Source of the DNA: Sphingorhabdus pulchriflava
Lineage (GTDB): Bacteria > Pseudomonadota > Alphaproteobacteria > Sphingomonadales > Sphingomonadaceae
Reading direction: 5' to 3'
DNA length: 64,000 nucleotides
Assembly (NCBI RefSeq): GCF_003367235.1
Contig: NZ_QRGP01000001.1
Coordinates: 2,046,001 to 2,110,000, forward strand
The notes under the pieces were generated by a model. It was not told the DNA's origin, made no database searches, and saw nothing but the letters and a program-made list of their open reading frames with translations. A program made the position numbers and the translations under genes. Of this stretch, positions 52,676 to 63,661 are shown piece after piece. The stretch's first letter is position 1. Each line of letters opens with the position of its first letter.

Positions 52676-54169
52676 TTAGCCCATCGTCGGAATGATGAAG
52701 GCGTTCGAACCATCGCCGCCGCCATCGGGCCAGCGGGCGGTGACTTTCTTCACCTTGGTCCAGAATTTGATGCCTTCCATGCCATATTGGTCGGTGTCGC
52801 CAAAGCCGGAGCGTTTCCAGCCGCCAAAGCTGTGATAGGCGACGGGAACCGGGATCGGCACGTTGATGCCGACCATGCCGACATTGACGCGGCTGGCAAA
52901 TTCGCGCGCAGCATGGCCGTTGCGCGTAAAGATCGCGACGCCATTGCCATATTGGTGCTTGCTCGGAAGGCTGATTGCCTCTTCGAAATCCTTTGCGCGC
53001 ACCATCTGCAGCACGGGGCCGAAAATCTCTTCCTTATAGCTTTCCATGTCGGTCGTGACATGGTCGAACAGGGTCGGGCCGATAAAATAACCTTCCTCAT
53101 GCCCCTGCAGCTTGAAGCCGCGTCCGTCGATGACCAGTTCCGCACCTTCGTCGGCGCATTTCTGGATCCAGCCCTCGACTTTCGCCTTGTGCTGCGCGGT
53201 GACGACCGGGCCATAATGCGCTTCAGTGTCTGTCGAAATGCCAATCTTCAGCGCGTGGATCGCGGGGATCAGCTTTGCCTTCAGCGCTTCAGCCGTATCA
53301 TCGCCCACCGGCACGACGACGGGCAGCGCCATGCAGCGTTCGCCTGCCGAACCGAAGGCCGCGCCCGTCAGATCATTGACCACCTGGTCGAGGTCAGCAT
53401 CGGGCATCACAATGCCGTGGTTTTTCGCCCCACCCATCGCCTGCACGCGCTTTCCGGCGGCGACGCCGCGGTTGTAGACATAGTGCGCAATATCGGAACT
53501 GCCGACAAAACTGACGGCGCTGATCGCCGGATGGTCGAGGATTGCATCGACCATTTCCTTGTCGCCATGCACGACCTGGAAAATGCCTTCAGGGATTCCT
53601 GCTTCCAGAAACAGTTCGGCCAGTCGATTGGGCACGCTCGGGTCGCGCTCCGAAGGCTTCAGGATGAAGGCATTGCCAACGCTGGTGGCAACCGCACCCA
53701 TCCAAAGCGGGATCATCGCCGGGAAGTTGAACGGGGTGATGCCCGCACCGATGCCCAGCGGCTGGCGCATCGAATAGACGTCGATGCCGGGGCCTGCGCC
53801 CTGCGTATATTCGCCCTTCAACACATGTGGCAGACCGCAGCAAAATTCGACAACCTCCAGCCCCCGCTGGATATCGCCCTTGCTGTCAGCAATCACCTTG
53901 CCATGCTCGGCGGAAAGCATGTGCGCCAGTTCGTCCATATGCTTTTCAACGAGCGCCTTGAAATCGAACATCACGCGCGCCCGGCGCTGCGGGTTCATCG
54001 CTGCCCATGCCGGTTGCGCCTTTTGCGCCGCTGCCACTGCCTGATCGAGGACTGCCTTGTCACCTAACGCAACGCGCCCCTGCACCCCGCCATTATTGGG
54101 GTCCATGATGTCACTGAACCGCGATGCCGCTGGCACACCGCCCACAAGGAAATGGTCAATCTGGCGCAT
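52676..54169 (-). CDS. mmsA: CoA-acylating methylmalonate-semialdehyde dehydrogenase
   Basis: A 497-residue aldehyde dehydrogenase that makes propionyl-CoA from methylmalonate semialdehyde. The catalytic Cys is in AAFGSAGERCMALPVVVPVG, and the characteristic MGGAKNHGIVMPDADL replaces the usual Glu motif of non-acylating relatives. ITPFNFPAMIPLWM and KPSERDPSVPNRLAELF bind NAD. The ATG at 54169 has GGAGAG upstream. It is the first gene of mmsA-acd-mmsB; the hydratase and hydrolase steps are not encoded here. Confidence 0.96.
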   Translation of the reverse strand: MRQIDHFLVGGVPAASRFSDIMDPNNGGVQGRVALGDKAVLDQAVAAAQKAQPAWAAMNPQRRARVMFDFKALVEKHMDELAHMLSAEHGKVIADSKGDIQRGLEVVEFCCGLPHVLKGEYTQGAGPGIDVYSMRQPLGIGAGITPFNFPAMIPLWMGAVATSVGNAFILKPSERDPSVPNRLAELFLEAGIPEGIFQVVHGDKEMVDAILDHPAISAVSFVGSSDIAHYVYNRGVAAGKRVQAMGGAKNHGIVMPDADLDQVVNDLTGAAFGSAGERCMALPVVVPVGDDTAEALKAKLIPAIHALKIGISTDTEAHYGPVVTAQHKAKVEGWIQKCADEGAELVIDGRGFKLQGHEEGYFIGPTLFDHVTTDMESYKEEIFGPVLQMVRAKDFEEAISLPSKHQYGNGVAIFTRNGHAAREFASRVNVGMVGINVPIPVPVAYHSFGGWKRSGFGDTDQYGMEGIKFWTKVKKVTARWPDGGGDGSNAFIIPTMG

Positions 54170-54376
54170 TTTGGCTCTCCTATAGTCCCAGTCCGAATAT
54201 CTAGCGGCCATCATGACCTTTTTGCGAGATTCGGTAATAATCCATCATAGTCGCGCAACTATCGAATAGCAAACTTCTGCTTTTCATTGGACGCACGACT
54301 CGTGCTGTAGGCTAACCCAGCTTAGCTGAAGAGGGCATAGAAATATCACCGGTACAATGGGAACAATCGACCGCAA

Positions 54377-55813
54377 TCAGCGCGGCAGCTCACTTTCGCC
54401 CATCAAGTGCAGGTCAACGGCGCGCGCGCACTGACGGCCTTCGCGGATGGCCCAGACAACCAGACTTTGGCCGCGCCGCATGTCGCCACAGGCAAAGACG
54501 CCTTCGCGACTGGTCATATAGTCGCTGACATTGGCGGCAACATTGCCACGCGGGTCGAGCACAACTTCGGACTGTTCGACCATCCCGGGCTTGATCGGGC
54601 CAACAAAACCCATTGCCAGAAGGATCATATCAGCCTTCAGCACGAACTCGCTTCCGGGCACATCTTCCATTCGGCCGTTCGACCAATCAACGCGAACACA
54701 TTCGAGGCCCGTTACCCGGCCATTTTCGCCAATCACACGGCGGGCGTTGATTGCCCAGTCGCGCTCGCAACCCTCTTCATGCGAAGACGATGTGCGCAGC
54801 TTCAAAGGCCAATCGGGCCAGCTGAGCGCTTTGTCTTCCTTGATAGGCGGCTTGGGCATGATTTCGATCTGCGTCACCGAGGCCGCACCCTGGCGGTTCG
54901 ATGTTCCGACGCAGTCAGAGCCTGTATCGCCACCGCCGATAACGATGACATGCTTGCCCGTCGCGGTCAGCGTACCGCGCGGCGCGGCGCGGGTTTCGTC
55001 GTCGCCGGCATTGCGCTTATTCTGCTGGGTCAGGAATTCCATGGCGAGCCGGACGCCCGCCATTTCCGCGCCGGGGATGGTCAGTTGGCGCGGATCCTCG
55101 GCGCCACCCGACATCACCACCGCATCGAAATTCTCGCGCAGCGATTCCATCGACACATGCACGCCGACCTCGGTCGAGGTTTTCAACACAACGCCCTCAG
55201 CCTGCATCTGCATCAAGCGGCGATTAATCTGGTCCTTATCGAGTTTGAAGTCCGGTATGCCGTAGCGCAGCAGCCCACCCATCCGGTCATTCTTTTCGAA
55301 CAATGTGACGCTATGCCCCGCGCGCGCCAGCTGTTGCGCACAGGCCATGCCTGCCGGTCCTGAACCGACGACGGCAACCGACTTGCCTGTCTTCCGCGCA
55401 GGCGGTTGCGGCAAAATCCAGCCTTCTTCCCAACCCTTGTCGACGATGGCGCATTCGATCGACTTGATCGTGACCGGCGCGTCATCAATGTTCAAAGTGC
55501 AGCTAGCCTCGCACGGAGCGGGACAGATGCGGCCGGTGAATTCGGGAAAGTTGTTGGTGCTGTGCAGCACCTCGAGCGCATTCTGCCAGTCACCTTCATA
55601 AACCAGATGGTTCCAGTCCGGGATGATGTTGTTCACCGGGCAGCCATTGTGGCAATAAGGGATGCCGCAGTTCATGCAGCGCGATGCTTGCGCCTTCAGC
55701 TTTTCCTCGGGCAGCGGCACCACAAATTCCTTGTAGTGCTTCAGCCGCTCCTTGGCGTCGGAATAGGTCCGGTCTTGCCGGTCGAGTTCGAGAAAGCCTG
55801 TTGCCTTGCCCAC
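54377..55813 (-). CDS. gltD: Glutamate synthase (NADPH) small subunit
   Basis: A 478-residue flavoprotein supplying electrons to GltB. The N-terminal iron-sulfur domain has [22 protein letters not shown] and [13 protein letters not shown]; the FAD fold is [17 protein letters not shown] and the NADPH fold is [16 protein letters not shown]. It lies 17 bases downstream of gltB. Confidence 0.97.
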   Translation of the reverse strand: MGKATGFLELDRQDRTYSDAKERLKHYKEFVVPLPEEKLKAQASRCMNCGIPYCHNGCPVNNIIPDWNHLVYEGDWQNALEVLHSTNNFPEFTGRICPAPCEASCTLNIDDAPVTIKSIECAIVDKGWEEGWILPQPPARKTGKSVAVVGSGPAGMACAQQLARAGHSVTLFEKNDRMGGLLRYGIPDFKLDKDQINRRLMQMQAEGVVLKTSTEVGVHVSMESLRENFDAVVMSGGAEDPRQLTIPGAEMAGVRLAMEFLTQQNKRNAGDDETRAAPRGTLTATGKHVIVIGGGDTGSDCVGTSNRQGAASVTQIEIMPKPPIKEDKALSWPDWPLKLRTSSSHEEGCERDWAINARRVIGENGRVTGLECVRVDWSNGRMEDVPGSEFVLKADMILLAMGFVGPIKPGMVEQSEVVLDPRGNVAANVSDYMTSREGVFACGDMRRGQSLVVWAIREGRQCARAVDLHLMGESELPR

Positions 55814-55830
55814 TTTAATACTCCGTGATC

Positions 55831-58800
55831 TTATTCAGCCGCGACATGGGCAGCGGCAAGCCGTTCGGCCTCCAACTGCTTCAGCGCGCGCTTGTAGTCC
55901 TTCGGCATGATCTTGACGAATTTGCCGAGTGCGTTGGGCCAATCATCAAGAATTGCGCGGGCGCGCTTGCTGCCGGTGTAGAGATGGTGGCGTTCGAGCA
56001 GGATGCGCAGGCGATCCGCCGAATGATAAAGCATGTCGCCCATGCCGAAATCATGCACGCTCGACGCACGCTGCGTCGGCGCTCCGGTGCTGTTTTCAGC
56101 TTCGGGGCCATCGGCCTCAATCGCTTCGACATCGACCATCGCCATGTTGCAACGCTCGCGGAAGCGGCCATCCTCGTCATAGACATAGGCGACCCCGCCC
56201 GACATGCCTGCCGCGAAATTGCGCCCGGTCTTGCCAAGGACAGCGACCACACCGCCGGTCATATATTCGCAGCCATGATCGCCGGTGCCTTCAACCACCG
56301 CGAGTGCGCCCGAATTGCGGACGGCAAAGCGTTCGCCAGCGACGCCGCTGAAATAGGCTTCGCCTGCAATCGCACCGTACAGCACAGTGTTGCCGACGAT
56401 GATATTCTCGGTCGGCTCGCGGTTAACATGGGCTGGCTGCTTCACAATCACCCGCCCGCCCGACAGGCCTTTGCCGACATAGTCGTTGGCATCGCCGGTC
56501 AGATCGAGCGTGATGCCATGGGCGAGGAACGCGCCAAAGCTTTGCCCCGCAACACCGGTTAAGGCGATCTGGATGGTATTTTCAGGCAGGCCTGCATGGC
56601 CATATTTCTTGGCCACTTCTCCAGAAAGCATCGCCCCAACGGTGCGGTTGAGGCTCTTCACCTCGCGTTCGATGCGAACAGCCTCACCTTTTTCGAGAGC
56701 AGGGGTTGCGGCAGCGATCAGGTCCTGATCGAGTGCCTTGTCGAGCCCGTGATCCTGTGTCTCGGTCTGGTGCAGCGAACCGCCTTTGGTGTCGACGACG
56801 TGCAGCAAGCGAGACAGGTCAACGCCCTGCGCCTTCCAGTGGTGGATCGCCTTCTTCATGTCGATGCGGTCAACGCGGCCAACCATCTCGTCAATGGTGC
56901 GGAAGCCCATTTCGGCCATGATCGCGCGGAGTTCTTCGGCGACGAAGAAGAAATAGTTGATCACATGCTCGGGTTGGCCGGTGAAGCGCGCGCGCAACAC
57001 CGGGTCTTGCGTTGCCACACCTACGGGGCAGGTGTTCAGATGGCATTTGCGCATCATGATGCAGCCTGCTGCAATCAGCGGGGCGGTTGCAAAGCCAAAC
57101 TCGTCTGCGCCAAGAAGCGCACCAATCGCAACGTCGCGGCCGGTGCGCAGGCCGCCGTCGACCTGCACTGCAATGCGGCTGCGTAGATTGTTGAGCAGCA
57201 AGGTCTGCTGGGTTTCGGCAAGGCCGATTTCCCATGGCGAACCGGCATGGGTGAGCGAGGTGAGCGGCGAAGCGCCCGTCCCGCCTTCATAACCCGAAAT
57301 CGTCACATGGTCGGCGCGTGCTTTCGATACGCCTGCGGCAACCGTGCCGACGCCGACTTCGGAAACCAGCTTCACCGAAATACGCGCACCGGTGTTGACG
57401 TTTTTAAGGTCGTGGATCAGCTGCGCCAGATCCTCGATCGAATAAATGTCATGGTGCGGCGGAGGCGAAATCAGGCCGACGCCCGGGGTCGAATGGCGGG
57501 TTGCGCCGATGGTCTTGTCGACCTTGTCGCCAGGCAACTGGCCGCCTTCACCAGGCTTTGCACCCTGCGCCATCTTGATCTGGATATCGTCAGCATTGAC
57601 GAGATATTCCGCCGTTACGCCAAAGCGGCCTGATGCGACTTGCTTGATTGCCGAACGCATCGACGACCCATCGGGCAGCGGCTTGAAGCGCTTGGGATCT
57701 TCGCCGCCTTCGCCGGTGTTCGATTTGCCGCCGATGCGGTTCATCGCCAGCGCCAATGTGGTGTGCGCCTCCCACGAAATCGAGCCATAGCTCATCGCGC
57801 CGGTGGCGAAGCGCTTGACGATTTCGGACGCGGGTTCGACTTCGCTGATGTCGAGCGGCTTGTCCGCCGGTTTCAGGTCCATCAATCCGCGGATGGTCAG
57901 CAGGCGCTCGCTCTGTTCGTTGATCGAACGGGCAAACTCTTCATATTCCTTGGGATTGTTTCCGCGCACGGCATGCTGCAATTTGGAAACGCTGTTCGGC
58001 GTCCAGGCATGGTCTTCGCCGCGGATGCGGTATCCATAGATGCCGCCAACATCGAGCATGTTGCGATAGATCGGGTTGTCACCATAGGCCGCTGCATGGC
58101 GGCGGACGGTTTCCTCGGCGACCTGAGCAAGGCCGACACCTTCGATGGTGGTCGCGGTGCCAGTGAAATATTTGGCGATAAATTCGGATGACAGGCCGAC
58201 GGCGTCGAAAATTTGCGCGCCGCAATAGGATTGGTAGGTCGAAATGCCCATCTTGGACATAACCTTGAGGATGCCCTTGCCGACCGCCTTGATGTAGTTT
58301 TTCTGCACCTCATAGGTCGAAAGCGAGAGCCCTTGGCGTACGCGGATTTCCTCCAGCGTTTCAAAGGCGACATAGGGGTTGATCGCTTCGGCACCATAGC
58401 CGGCAAGCACGCAGAAATGGTGCACTTCGCGGGCTTCGCCGGTTTCAACAACAAGGCCGGTCTGCATGCGCAGACCCTGACGGACAAGGTGGTGATGCAC
58501 GGCGGCGGTCGCCAGCAATGCGGGCATCGCTATCCGGTCCGGCCCCTGCGCGCGGTCGGAAAGGATAAGGATGTTCTTGTCCTGCAGCACCGCCTCGGTT
58601 GCGGCCCAGCACATTTCCTTGATCGCCATTTCAAGACCGGCAGCGCCGCTGGCGGCATCCCAGGTCATGTCGATGGTTTCGGCACGGAAGGCCGCGTCGA
58701 GCGCCTGTTCGACCGAGCGGATCTTGGCAAGATCGGCGTTGGTGAGGATCGGCTGATCCACCTCAAGCCGCTTGTGCGTGCCGGCGTCATGGCCCAGCAG

Positions 58801-60471
58801 GTTCGGTCGTGGACCAATCATGCTGACAAGGCTCATCACCAATTCTTCGCGGATCGGGTCGATCGGCGGGTTGGTGACCTGCGCGAAATTCTGTTTGAAA
58901 TAATCGTAGAGCAGGCGTGGCTTGTTCGACAGAACGGCAATCGGCGTGTCGGTGCCCATAGACCCCAGCGGGTCATCGCCGTTGGTGGCCATCGGTTCGA
59001 GGAATTTGCTGATATCTTCCTGCGTGTAGCCAAAGGCTTGCTGGCGATCGAGCAGCGCGCTGTGATCGTTGGCGAGTGCAGCATCGGCAACCTCTACCTC
59101 GTCCAAGTCCTTTAGCTTGTACTGCGCGGACTCAAGCCACTTGGCATAAGGCTCCTTGGTCGCAAGCTGCGCCTTGATTTCCTCATCCTCGATGATGCGA
59201 CCCTGCTCCATATCGATGAGCAGCATTTTGCCCGGCTGGAGCCGCCATTTGCGGACGATATTGTCTTCCTTAATCGGCAATACGCCGCTTTCCGAAGCCA
59301 TGATGACATGTTCGTCATCGGTGACGCAAAAACGCGCAGGACGCAGGCCGTTGCGATCAAGCGTCGCGCCAATCTGGCGGCCATCGGTGAAAGCGACAGC
59401 AGCGGGGCCGTCCCATGGTTCCATCAATGCGGCATGATATTCGTAAAATGCGCGGCGATTGGCATCCATCATCGGGTTGCCTGCCCATGCTTCGGGGATC
59501 AACATCATCACCGCATGGGCAAGGCTGTATCCACCCGCGAGCAGCAGTTCGAGCGCATTGTCGAGGCACGCCGTGTCTGACTGGCCGTGCGGAATGATCG
59601 GCCACATCTTGTCGAGATCGGGACCCATCAGATCCGATTCCATCGTACGCCTGCGCGCGTTCATCCAGTTCACATTGCCGCGAACCGTGTTGATTTCGCC
59701 ATTATGCGCGACAAAGCGATAGGGGTGCGCCAGCTTCCAGCTGGGGAAGGTGTTGGTCGAGAATCGCTGGTGGACCAGCGCTAGTGCCGATTGGCACAGC
59801 GGGTTGCGCAAATCGTCGTAGAAGGAACCAACCTGTCCAGCGAGTAGCAGTCCCTTGTAGACCACCGTGCGGGTCGACATCGAGGGGATGTAAAAGCTCG
59901 AAAGACCGGGCAGTCCATGCTTCTCTTCGAGTGCCGCTAGCGGATTTTGCGCCTGCTTGCGGATGGCGAGCAGTTTGCGTTCAAACGCTGCTTCGTCGGC
60001 GCAATTCTCACCACGCCCGATGAAGAGCTGGCGGATCACCGGCATCTGTTCGATCACTGCCTTGCCGAGGCCGTCGAGCGTCGTCGGTACATCGCGCCAG
60101 CCGAGGATGGTCTGGCCTTCCTTGACGATGAAACTCTCAAAATTTGTGATACCGAATTCGCGCGCCGCCTCATCTTGCGGCAAGAAACACATGACGACGG
60201 CATAATCGCCCGGCGGCGGCAGGTTGACGCCCGCGCCCTTGGCCCAGTCACGGTACAGCGCGTCGGGAATCTGGATCAATATGCCCGCGCCATCGCCAAG
60301 CAACGGATCGGCACCCACGGCGCCGCGATGATCGAGGTTGACGAGTATCTGCAACCCACGCTCGATGGTTGAGTGGGTTTTGACGCCTTTTATATTCGCG
60401 ATGAAGCCAACGCCGCATGCGTCATGCTCGTTGCGGGGGTCATACAGTCCCTGTGCCGGAGGAAATCCCAT
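55831..60471 (-). CDS. gltB: Glutamate synthase (NADPH) large subunit
   Basis: A 1546-residue enzyme combining glutamine and 2-oxoglutarate into two glutamates. An 18-residue propeptide ends before the N-terminal nucleophile Cys in [14 protein letters not shown], followed by the glutaminase domain, the central domain, the FMN/3Fe-4S synthase domain ([14 protein letters not shown], the [13 protein letters not shown] iron-sulfur cysteines) and the C-terminal beta-helix domain with [11 protein letters not shown]. The full length matches the family. It is the main nitrogen-assimilation enzyme with GltD. Confidence 0.97.
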   Translation of the reverse strand: MGFPPAQGLYDPRNEHDACGVGFIANIKGVKTHSTIERGLQILVNLDHRGAVGADPLLGDGAGILIQIPDALYRDWAKGAGVNLPPPGDYAVVMCFLPQDEAAREFGITNFESFIVKEGQTILGWRDVPTTLDGLGKAVIEQMPVIRQLFIGRGENCADEAAFERKLLAIRKQAQNPLAALEEKHGLPGLSSFYIPSMSTRTVVYKGLLLAGQVGSFYDDLRNPLCQSALALVHQRFSTNTFPSWKLAHPYRFVAHNGEINTVRGNVNWMNARRRTMESDLMGPDLDKMWPIIPHGQSDTACLDNALELLLAGGYSLAHAVMMLIPEAWAGNPMMDANRRAFYEYHAALMEPWDGPAAVAFTDGRQIGATLDRNGLRPARFCVTDDEHVIMASESGVLPIKEDNIVRKWRLQPGKMLLIDMEQGRIIEDEEIKAQLATKEPYAKWLESAQYKLKDLDEVEVADAALANDHSALLDRQQAFGYTQEDISKFLEPMATNGDDPLGSMGTDTPIAVLSNKPRLLYDYFKQNFAQVTNPPIDPIREELVMSLVSMIGPRPNLLGHDAGTHKRLEVDQPILTNADLAKIRSVEQALDAAFRAETIDMTWDAASGAAGLEMAIKEMCWAATEAVLQDKNILILSDRAQGPDRIAMPALLATAAVHHHLVRQGLRMQTGLVVETGEAREVHHFCVLAGYGAEAINPYVAFETLEEIRVRQGLSLSTYEVQKNYIKAVGKGILKVMSKMGISTYQSYCGAQIFDAVGLSSEFIAKYFTGTATTIEGVGLAQVAEETVRRHAAAYGDNPIYRNMLDVGGIYGYRIRGEDHAWTPNSVSKLQHAVRGNNPKEYEEFARSINEQSERLLTIRGLMDLKPADKPLDISEVEPASEIVKRFATGAMSYGSISWEAHTTLALAMNRIGGKSNTGEGGEDPKRFKPLPDGSSMRSAIKQVASGRFGVTAEYLVNADDIQIKMAQGAKPGEGGQLPGDKVDKTIGATRHSTPGVGLISPPPHHDIYSIEDLAQLIHDLKNVNTGARISVKLVSEVGVGTVAAGVSKARADHVTISGYEGGTGASPLTSLTHAGSPWEIGLAETQQTLLLNNLRSRIAVQVDGGLRTGRDVAIGALLGADEFGFATAPLIAAGCIMMRKCHLNTCPVGVATQDPVLRARFTGQPEHVINYFFFVAEELRAIMAEMGFRTIDEMVGRVDRIDMKKAIHHWKAQGVDLSRLLHVVDTKGGSLHQTETQDHGLDKALDQDLIAAATPALEKGEAVRIEREVKSLNRTVGAMLSGEVAKKYGHAGLPENTIQIALTGVAGQSFGAFLAHGITLDLTGDANDYVGKGLSGGRVIVKQPAHVNREPTENIIVGNTVLYGAIAGEAYFSGVAGERFAVRNSGALAVVEGTGDHGCEYMTGGVVAVLGKTGRNFAAGMSGGVAYVYDEDGRFRERCNMAMVDVEAIEADGPEAENSTGAPTQRASSVHDFGMGDMLYHSADRLRILLERHHLYTGSKRARAILDDWPNALGKFVKIMPKDYKRALKQLEAERLAAAHVAAE

Positions 60472-60652
60472 GGCGTACCCTTATTATCCGAATCTGGTGA
60501 AATTTTGAATCGCGGTAGCGACAGATTCGCGCAATTAAAAGACCTGAACGATGCAAGATAGGAAAGTAATCTTGCCCTATTCGAAAGTTTGCATTTCAGA
60601 GCAGGCTTAACTGGCGCACATCCCCCACATTAGTGGGCCTGTTCCGAGGGCG

Positions 60653-62143
60653 TTAGATGTCGAACCTGACACCCTGTGCCAGTGGCAGGTCGTTGCTGTA
60701 GTTGATGGTGTTGGTCGCCCGGCGCATATAGGCTTTCCATGCGTCGGAACCTGACTCGCGTCCACCACCGGTTTCTTTCTCCCCGCCAAACGCCCCGCCG
60801 ATCTCCGCGCCCGAGGTACCGATATTGACGTTGGCGATGCCACAGTCGCTGCCTGACGCCGACAGGAACAACTCACACTCGCGCAGATCGAGCGAGAAGA
60901 TCGACGAGGACAATCCCGCACCCACACTGTTCTGCAGCGCGATGGCATCTTCGAGCTTTGAATAGCGGAAGACATAGAGGATTGGTGCGAAAGTTTCACG
61001 CAAGCATGGCCCTTTATGCTCAGCCATTTCGACAATAGCGGGGCGAACATAGGCGCCAGACCGTTTGATCCGTTCGCTGCCATGTATCTGCGCACCCATT
61101 GCTTCAGCTTCATTCAAGGCGGCTTGCATCCGATCGAAGGCATCTTCATCAATCAGTGGTCCGGCCAGATTGCCACTATCCAGCGGATCCCCGACAGATA
61201 TGCTTGCTGCAGCGGTTTTCAGCTTCTCTACAAAGCCATCATAAATGGCTTCATGCACGAACAGACGGCGCAGGCTGGTGCAGCGTTGGCCGCTAGTGCC
61301 AACCGCCGAGAACAATACGCCTCGCAAAGCAAGGTCGAGGTTGGCTTTGTCGCTAACAATCGCGGCATTGTTGCCACCGAGTTCAAGGATGGTTTTGGCG
61401 AAGCGCCCCGCAGCCACCTGCCCCACCGCGCGCCCCATCGCGGTACTACCGGTTGCAGAGACAAGCGCAATGCGCGGGTCGGCGACCAGGGTGGCACCGA
61501 TATCGCGCGCGCCTATGACGACTTGTGAAAGACCTTCAGGCGCATCGTTAAAATCAGCCAAAACGCGGTCGAGCAGGGCCTGCACCGCCAATGCAGTCAA
61601 AGGCGTTTTCTCAGACGGCTTCCAGATGATACTGTTGCCGCACACCAAAGCCAGCGCGGCATTCCATGCCCAGACCGCGACGGGAAAGTTGAAAGCGCTG
61701 ATAATCAGCACTGCCCCTAGCGGGTGCCATTGCTCCATCATCCGGTGGCCGGGCCGTTCGCTGGCGATGGTGAGGCCATGGAGCTGGCGCGACAAGCCGA
61801 CCGCGAAGTCGCAGATGTCGATCATCTCCTGCACCTCGCCCTCGCTCTCGCTGATCGTCTTGCCGCATTCTATGGTGACGAGGCGGCCAAGATCGAGTTT
61901 ATGCTCGCGCAGGGCGTTGCCGAAACGGCGGACGAGTTCGCCTCGACGGGGGGCGGGGACGGTGCGCCATGTTAGAAAGGCGCCCTGGCCGCGGGAAAGC
62001 GCTGTGTCTATGTCCTGAGATGTTGCTGTTGTGACAGAGCCAATCTGGCTGCCGTCTATGGGCGTGTGGACAGGGAGACCGCCCTTGGAAACGGGGCAAC
62101 CAAGTTGACTAAGCAATAAATCGATGTCCGTCCGAATTGACAT
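60653..62143 (-). CDS. amaB: Alpha-aminoadipate-semialdehyde dehydrogenase-type aldehyde dehydrogenase
   Basis: A 496-residue ALDH7-like dehydrogenase. ECGKTISESEGEVQEMIDICDFAVGLSRQLHG and ERPGHRMMEQWHPLGAVLIISAFNFPVAVWAWNAA are strongly ALDH7A1-like. The catalytic Cys is in GTSGQRCTSLRRLFVHE and the catalytic Glu in LELGGNNAAIV. It would oxidise 2-aminoadipate semialdehyde/piperideine-6-carboxylate in lysine degradation. The ATG at 62143 follows a G-rich site; the TTG at 62158 is unlikely. Divergence from gcdH fits a lysine role. Confidence 0.88.
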   Translation of the reverse strand: MSIRTDIDLLLSQLGCPVSKGGLPVHTPIDGSQIGSVTTATSQDIDTALSRGQGAFLTWRTVPAPRRGELVRRFGNALREHKLDLGRLVTIECGKTISESEGEVQEMIDICDFAVGLSRQLHGLTIASERPGHRMMEQWHPLGAVLIISAFNFPVAVWAWNAALALVCGNSIIWKPSEKTPLTALAVQALLDRVLADFNDAPEGLSQVVIGARDIGATLVADPRIALVSATGSTAMGRAVGQVAAGRFAKTILELGGNNAAIVSDKANLDLALRGVLFSAVGTSGQRCTSLRRLFVHEAIYDGFVEKLKTAAASISVGDPLDSGNLAGPLIDEDAFDRMQAALNEAEAMGAQIHGSERIKRSGAYVRPAIVEMAEHKGPCLRETFAPILYVFRYSKLEDAIALQNSVGAGLSSSIFSLDLRECELFLSASGSDCGIANVNIGTSGAEIGGAFGGEKETGGGRESGSDAWKAYMRRATNTINYSNDLPLAQGVRFDI

Positions 62144-62160
62144 TGTTGCCCCCCCCAAGG

Positions 62161-62250
62161 CGTCATCCTGAACTTGTTTCAGGATTCATTTCGCCTTTCA
62201 AACTCCGTCTTTAGCTGCACGATGGACCCTGAAACAAGTTCAGGGTGACG
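62161..62250. repeat. Inverted pair of dispersed-type repeats
   Basis: Copy 1 (62161-62188) and the reverse complement of copy 2 (62223-62250) match at 25 of 28 positions and are separated by 34 bases. Each copy is itself near-palindromic around CCTGAA-n5-TTCAGG. A partial third copy (AACTTGTTTC) lies at 62262-62271. Their form is that of a REP-like element; the transcript could fold into a long hairpin. Confidence 0.75.
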
Positions 62251-62318
62251 GTTTCTGATGCAACTTGTTTCGTCCCGATGAAAAGTCTAGCGAGCCGAAA
62301 ACGTAAATGGAGATTCCC

Positions 62319-63503
62319 ATGGCCGAAATGGCAGCCTTTGACTGGTCAGATCCCTTTTTCCTCGATGATCAGCTTACCGAAGAGGAACGCATGATCCGCG
62401 ACGCCGCGCATGGCTTTGCGCAGGACGAACTGCAGCCGCGCGTGATCGAGGCATTCCGCGAGGAGGTCGATGCCCCGGAACTTTTTCCGCTGATGGGTCA
62501 GGCCGGGCTGCTAGGCGCGACCATTGCGCCGGAATATGGCGGCGCTGGTGCGAGCTATGTCTCGTACGGCCTGATCGCGCGCGAAATCGAACGCGTCGAT
62601 TCGGGCTATCGTTCGATGGCGTCGGTGCAATCGAGCCTCGTGATGCACCCGATCAATGCTTATGGTTCGGAAGAACAGCGTCGCAAATATCTGCCGGGCT
62701 TGGCAAGCGGCAAGTTGATCGGCTGCTTCGGCCTGACCGAACCTGATGCGGGTAGTGATCCGGCAGGAATGCGCACCGTCGCTAAAAAGGTCGATGGCGG
62801 CTACGTCCTCAACGGCAGCAAGACCTGGATTTCAAACGCGCCGTTCGCGGACGTCTTCGTCGTCTGGGCAAAGAGCGAGGCGCATGGTGGCGGCATCAAG
62901 GGCTTCATCCTTGAAAAGGGCATGAAGGGCCTGTCCGCACCCAAGATTGAGGGCAAGCTTTCCTTGCGCGCCTCGACCACCGGCATGATTATGATAGACA
63001 ATGTCGAGGTCGGCGAAGACGCGCTACTGCCTGACGTACAAGGCCTGAAGGGGCCGTTCGGCTGCCTCAATCGTGCGCGCTATGGCATCAGCTGGGGTGC
63101 ACTGGGAGCTGCCGAATTCTGCATGCAGGCAGCGCGTCAATATGGCCTCGACCGGCACCAGTTCGGCAAGCCGCTCGCGGCAAACCAGCTCTATCAAAAG
63201 AAACTCGCCGACATGATGACCGACATTGCGCTCGGCTTGCAGGCCTCGCTCCGCGTCGGTCGCTTGATGGACGAAGGTCGATTTGCGCCCGACATGATCT
63301 CGATCGTCAAGCGCAACAATGTCGGCAAGGCTTTGGACATCGCGCGGCAGGCGCGCGACATGCATGGCGGCAACGGTATCTCGGAAGAATATCAGGTCAT
63401 CCGCCACATGGTGAATCTGGAGACCGTCAACACCTATGAAGGCGCGCATGATGTGCACGCACTGATCCTGGGACGTGCGATTACCGGGATTGCGGCTTTC
63501 TAG
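62319..63503 (+). CDS. gcdH: Glutaryl-CoA dehydrogenase
   Basis: A 394-residue decarboxylating acyl-CoA dehydrogenase that converts glutaryl-CoA to crotonyl-Co[22 protein letters not shown] binds [23 protein letters not shown] is typical of the GCDH branch, the catalytic Glu is in [21 protein letters not shown], and the [22 protein letters not shown] segment is diagnostic. The ATG at 62319 has GGAG about 7 bases upstream; a start 12 bases earlier is possible. It completes the lower lysine/tryptophan pathway with the divergent dehydrogenase. Confidence 0.95.
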   Translation: MAEMAAFDWSDPFFLDDQLTEEERMIRDAAHGFAQDELQPRVIEAFREEVDAPELFPLMGQAGLLGATIAPEYGGAGASYVSYGLIAREIERVDSGYRSMASVQSSLVMHPINAYGSEEQRRKYLPGLASGKLIGCFGLTEPDAGSDPAGMRTVAKKVDGGYVLNGSKTWISNAPFADVFVVWAKSEAHGGGIKGFILEKGMKGLSAPKIEGKLSLRASTTGMIMIDNVEVGEDALLPDVQGLKGPFGCLNRARYGISWGALGAAEFCMQAARQYGLDRHQFGKPLAANQLYQKKLADMMTDIALGLQASLRVGRLMDEGRFAPDMISIVKRNNVGKALDIARQARDMHGGNGISEEYQVIRHMVNLETVNTYEGAHDVHALILGRAITGIAAF

Positions 63504-63529
63504 GATATGTTGGTGCTCACTGAACCGCA

Positions 63530-63600
63530 GTGCTGAGCCTGTCGAAGCACGTCTCTCAGCGTGGCGCCAACCTTGAGGCGCCCTTCGACAAGCTCAGGGC
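63530..63600. repeat. Inverted pair of short repeats (TGAGCYTGTCGAAG core)
   Basis: Copy A at 63530-63550 contains TGAGCCTGTCGAAG; copy B at 63579-63600 contains its reverse complement with one change (CTTCGACAAGCTCA). Both have short flanking complementary bases that make each a small hairpin. This core recurs widely in sphingomonad genomes, to my knowledge. It lies between convergent genes. Confidence 0.75.
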
Positions 63601-63635
63601 TACGGTATAGAAGCAGCCGATTGGCGTTTAGTCTG

Positions 63636-63655
63636 CCCTCCCACAGACAGGAGGG
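63636..63655. terminator. Hairpin between gcdH and the glutamate dehydrogenase end
   Basis: CCCTCC (63636-63641) pairs with GGAGGG (63650-63655) around an 8-base loop, 6 bases after the downstream gene's stop codon read on the minus strand. No T-run follows, so it is a weak terminator candidate. Confidence 0.35.
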
Positions 63656-63661
63656 GAAGCA

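Noticed and set aside
52397-54067. 556-residue plus-strand open frame opposite mmsA and the acyl-CoA dehydrogenase
   Set aside because: It lies antisense to two well-supported enzymes, has histidine/arginine-rich mirror composition, and no recognisable domain; it is a by-product of GC-rich codon use.
54407-55363. 318-residue plus-strand open frame opposite gltD
   Set aside because: It is entirely antisense to intact gltD with no family signature or ribosome-binding site.
60624-60637. Hairpin CCCAC-atta-GTGGG after the aminoadipate-semialdehyde dehydrogenase gene
   Set aside because: Only five pairs and no following T-run; it may be a terminator but cannot be supported.
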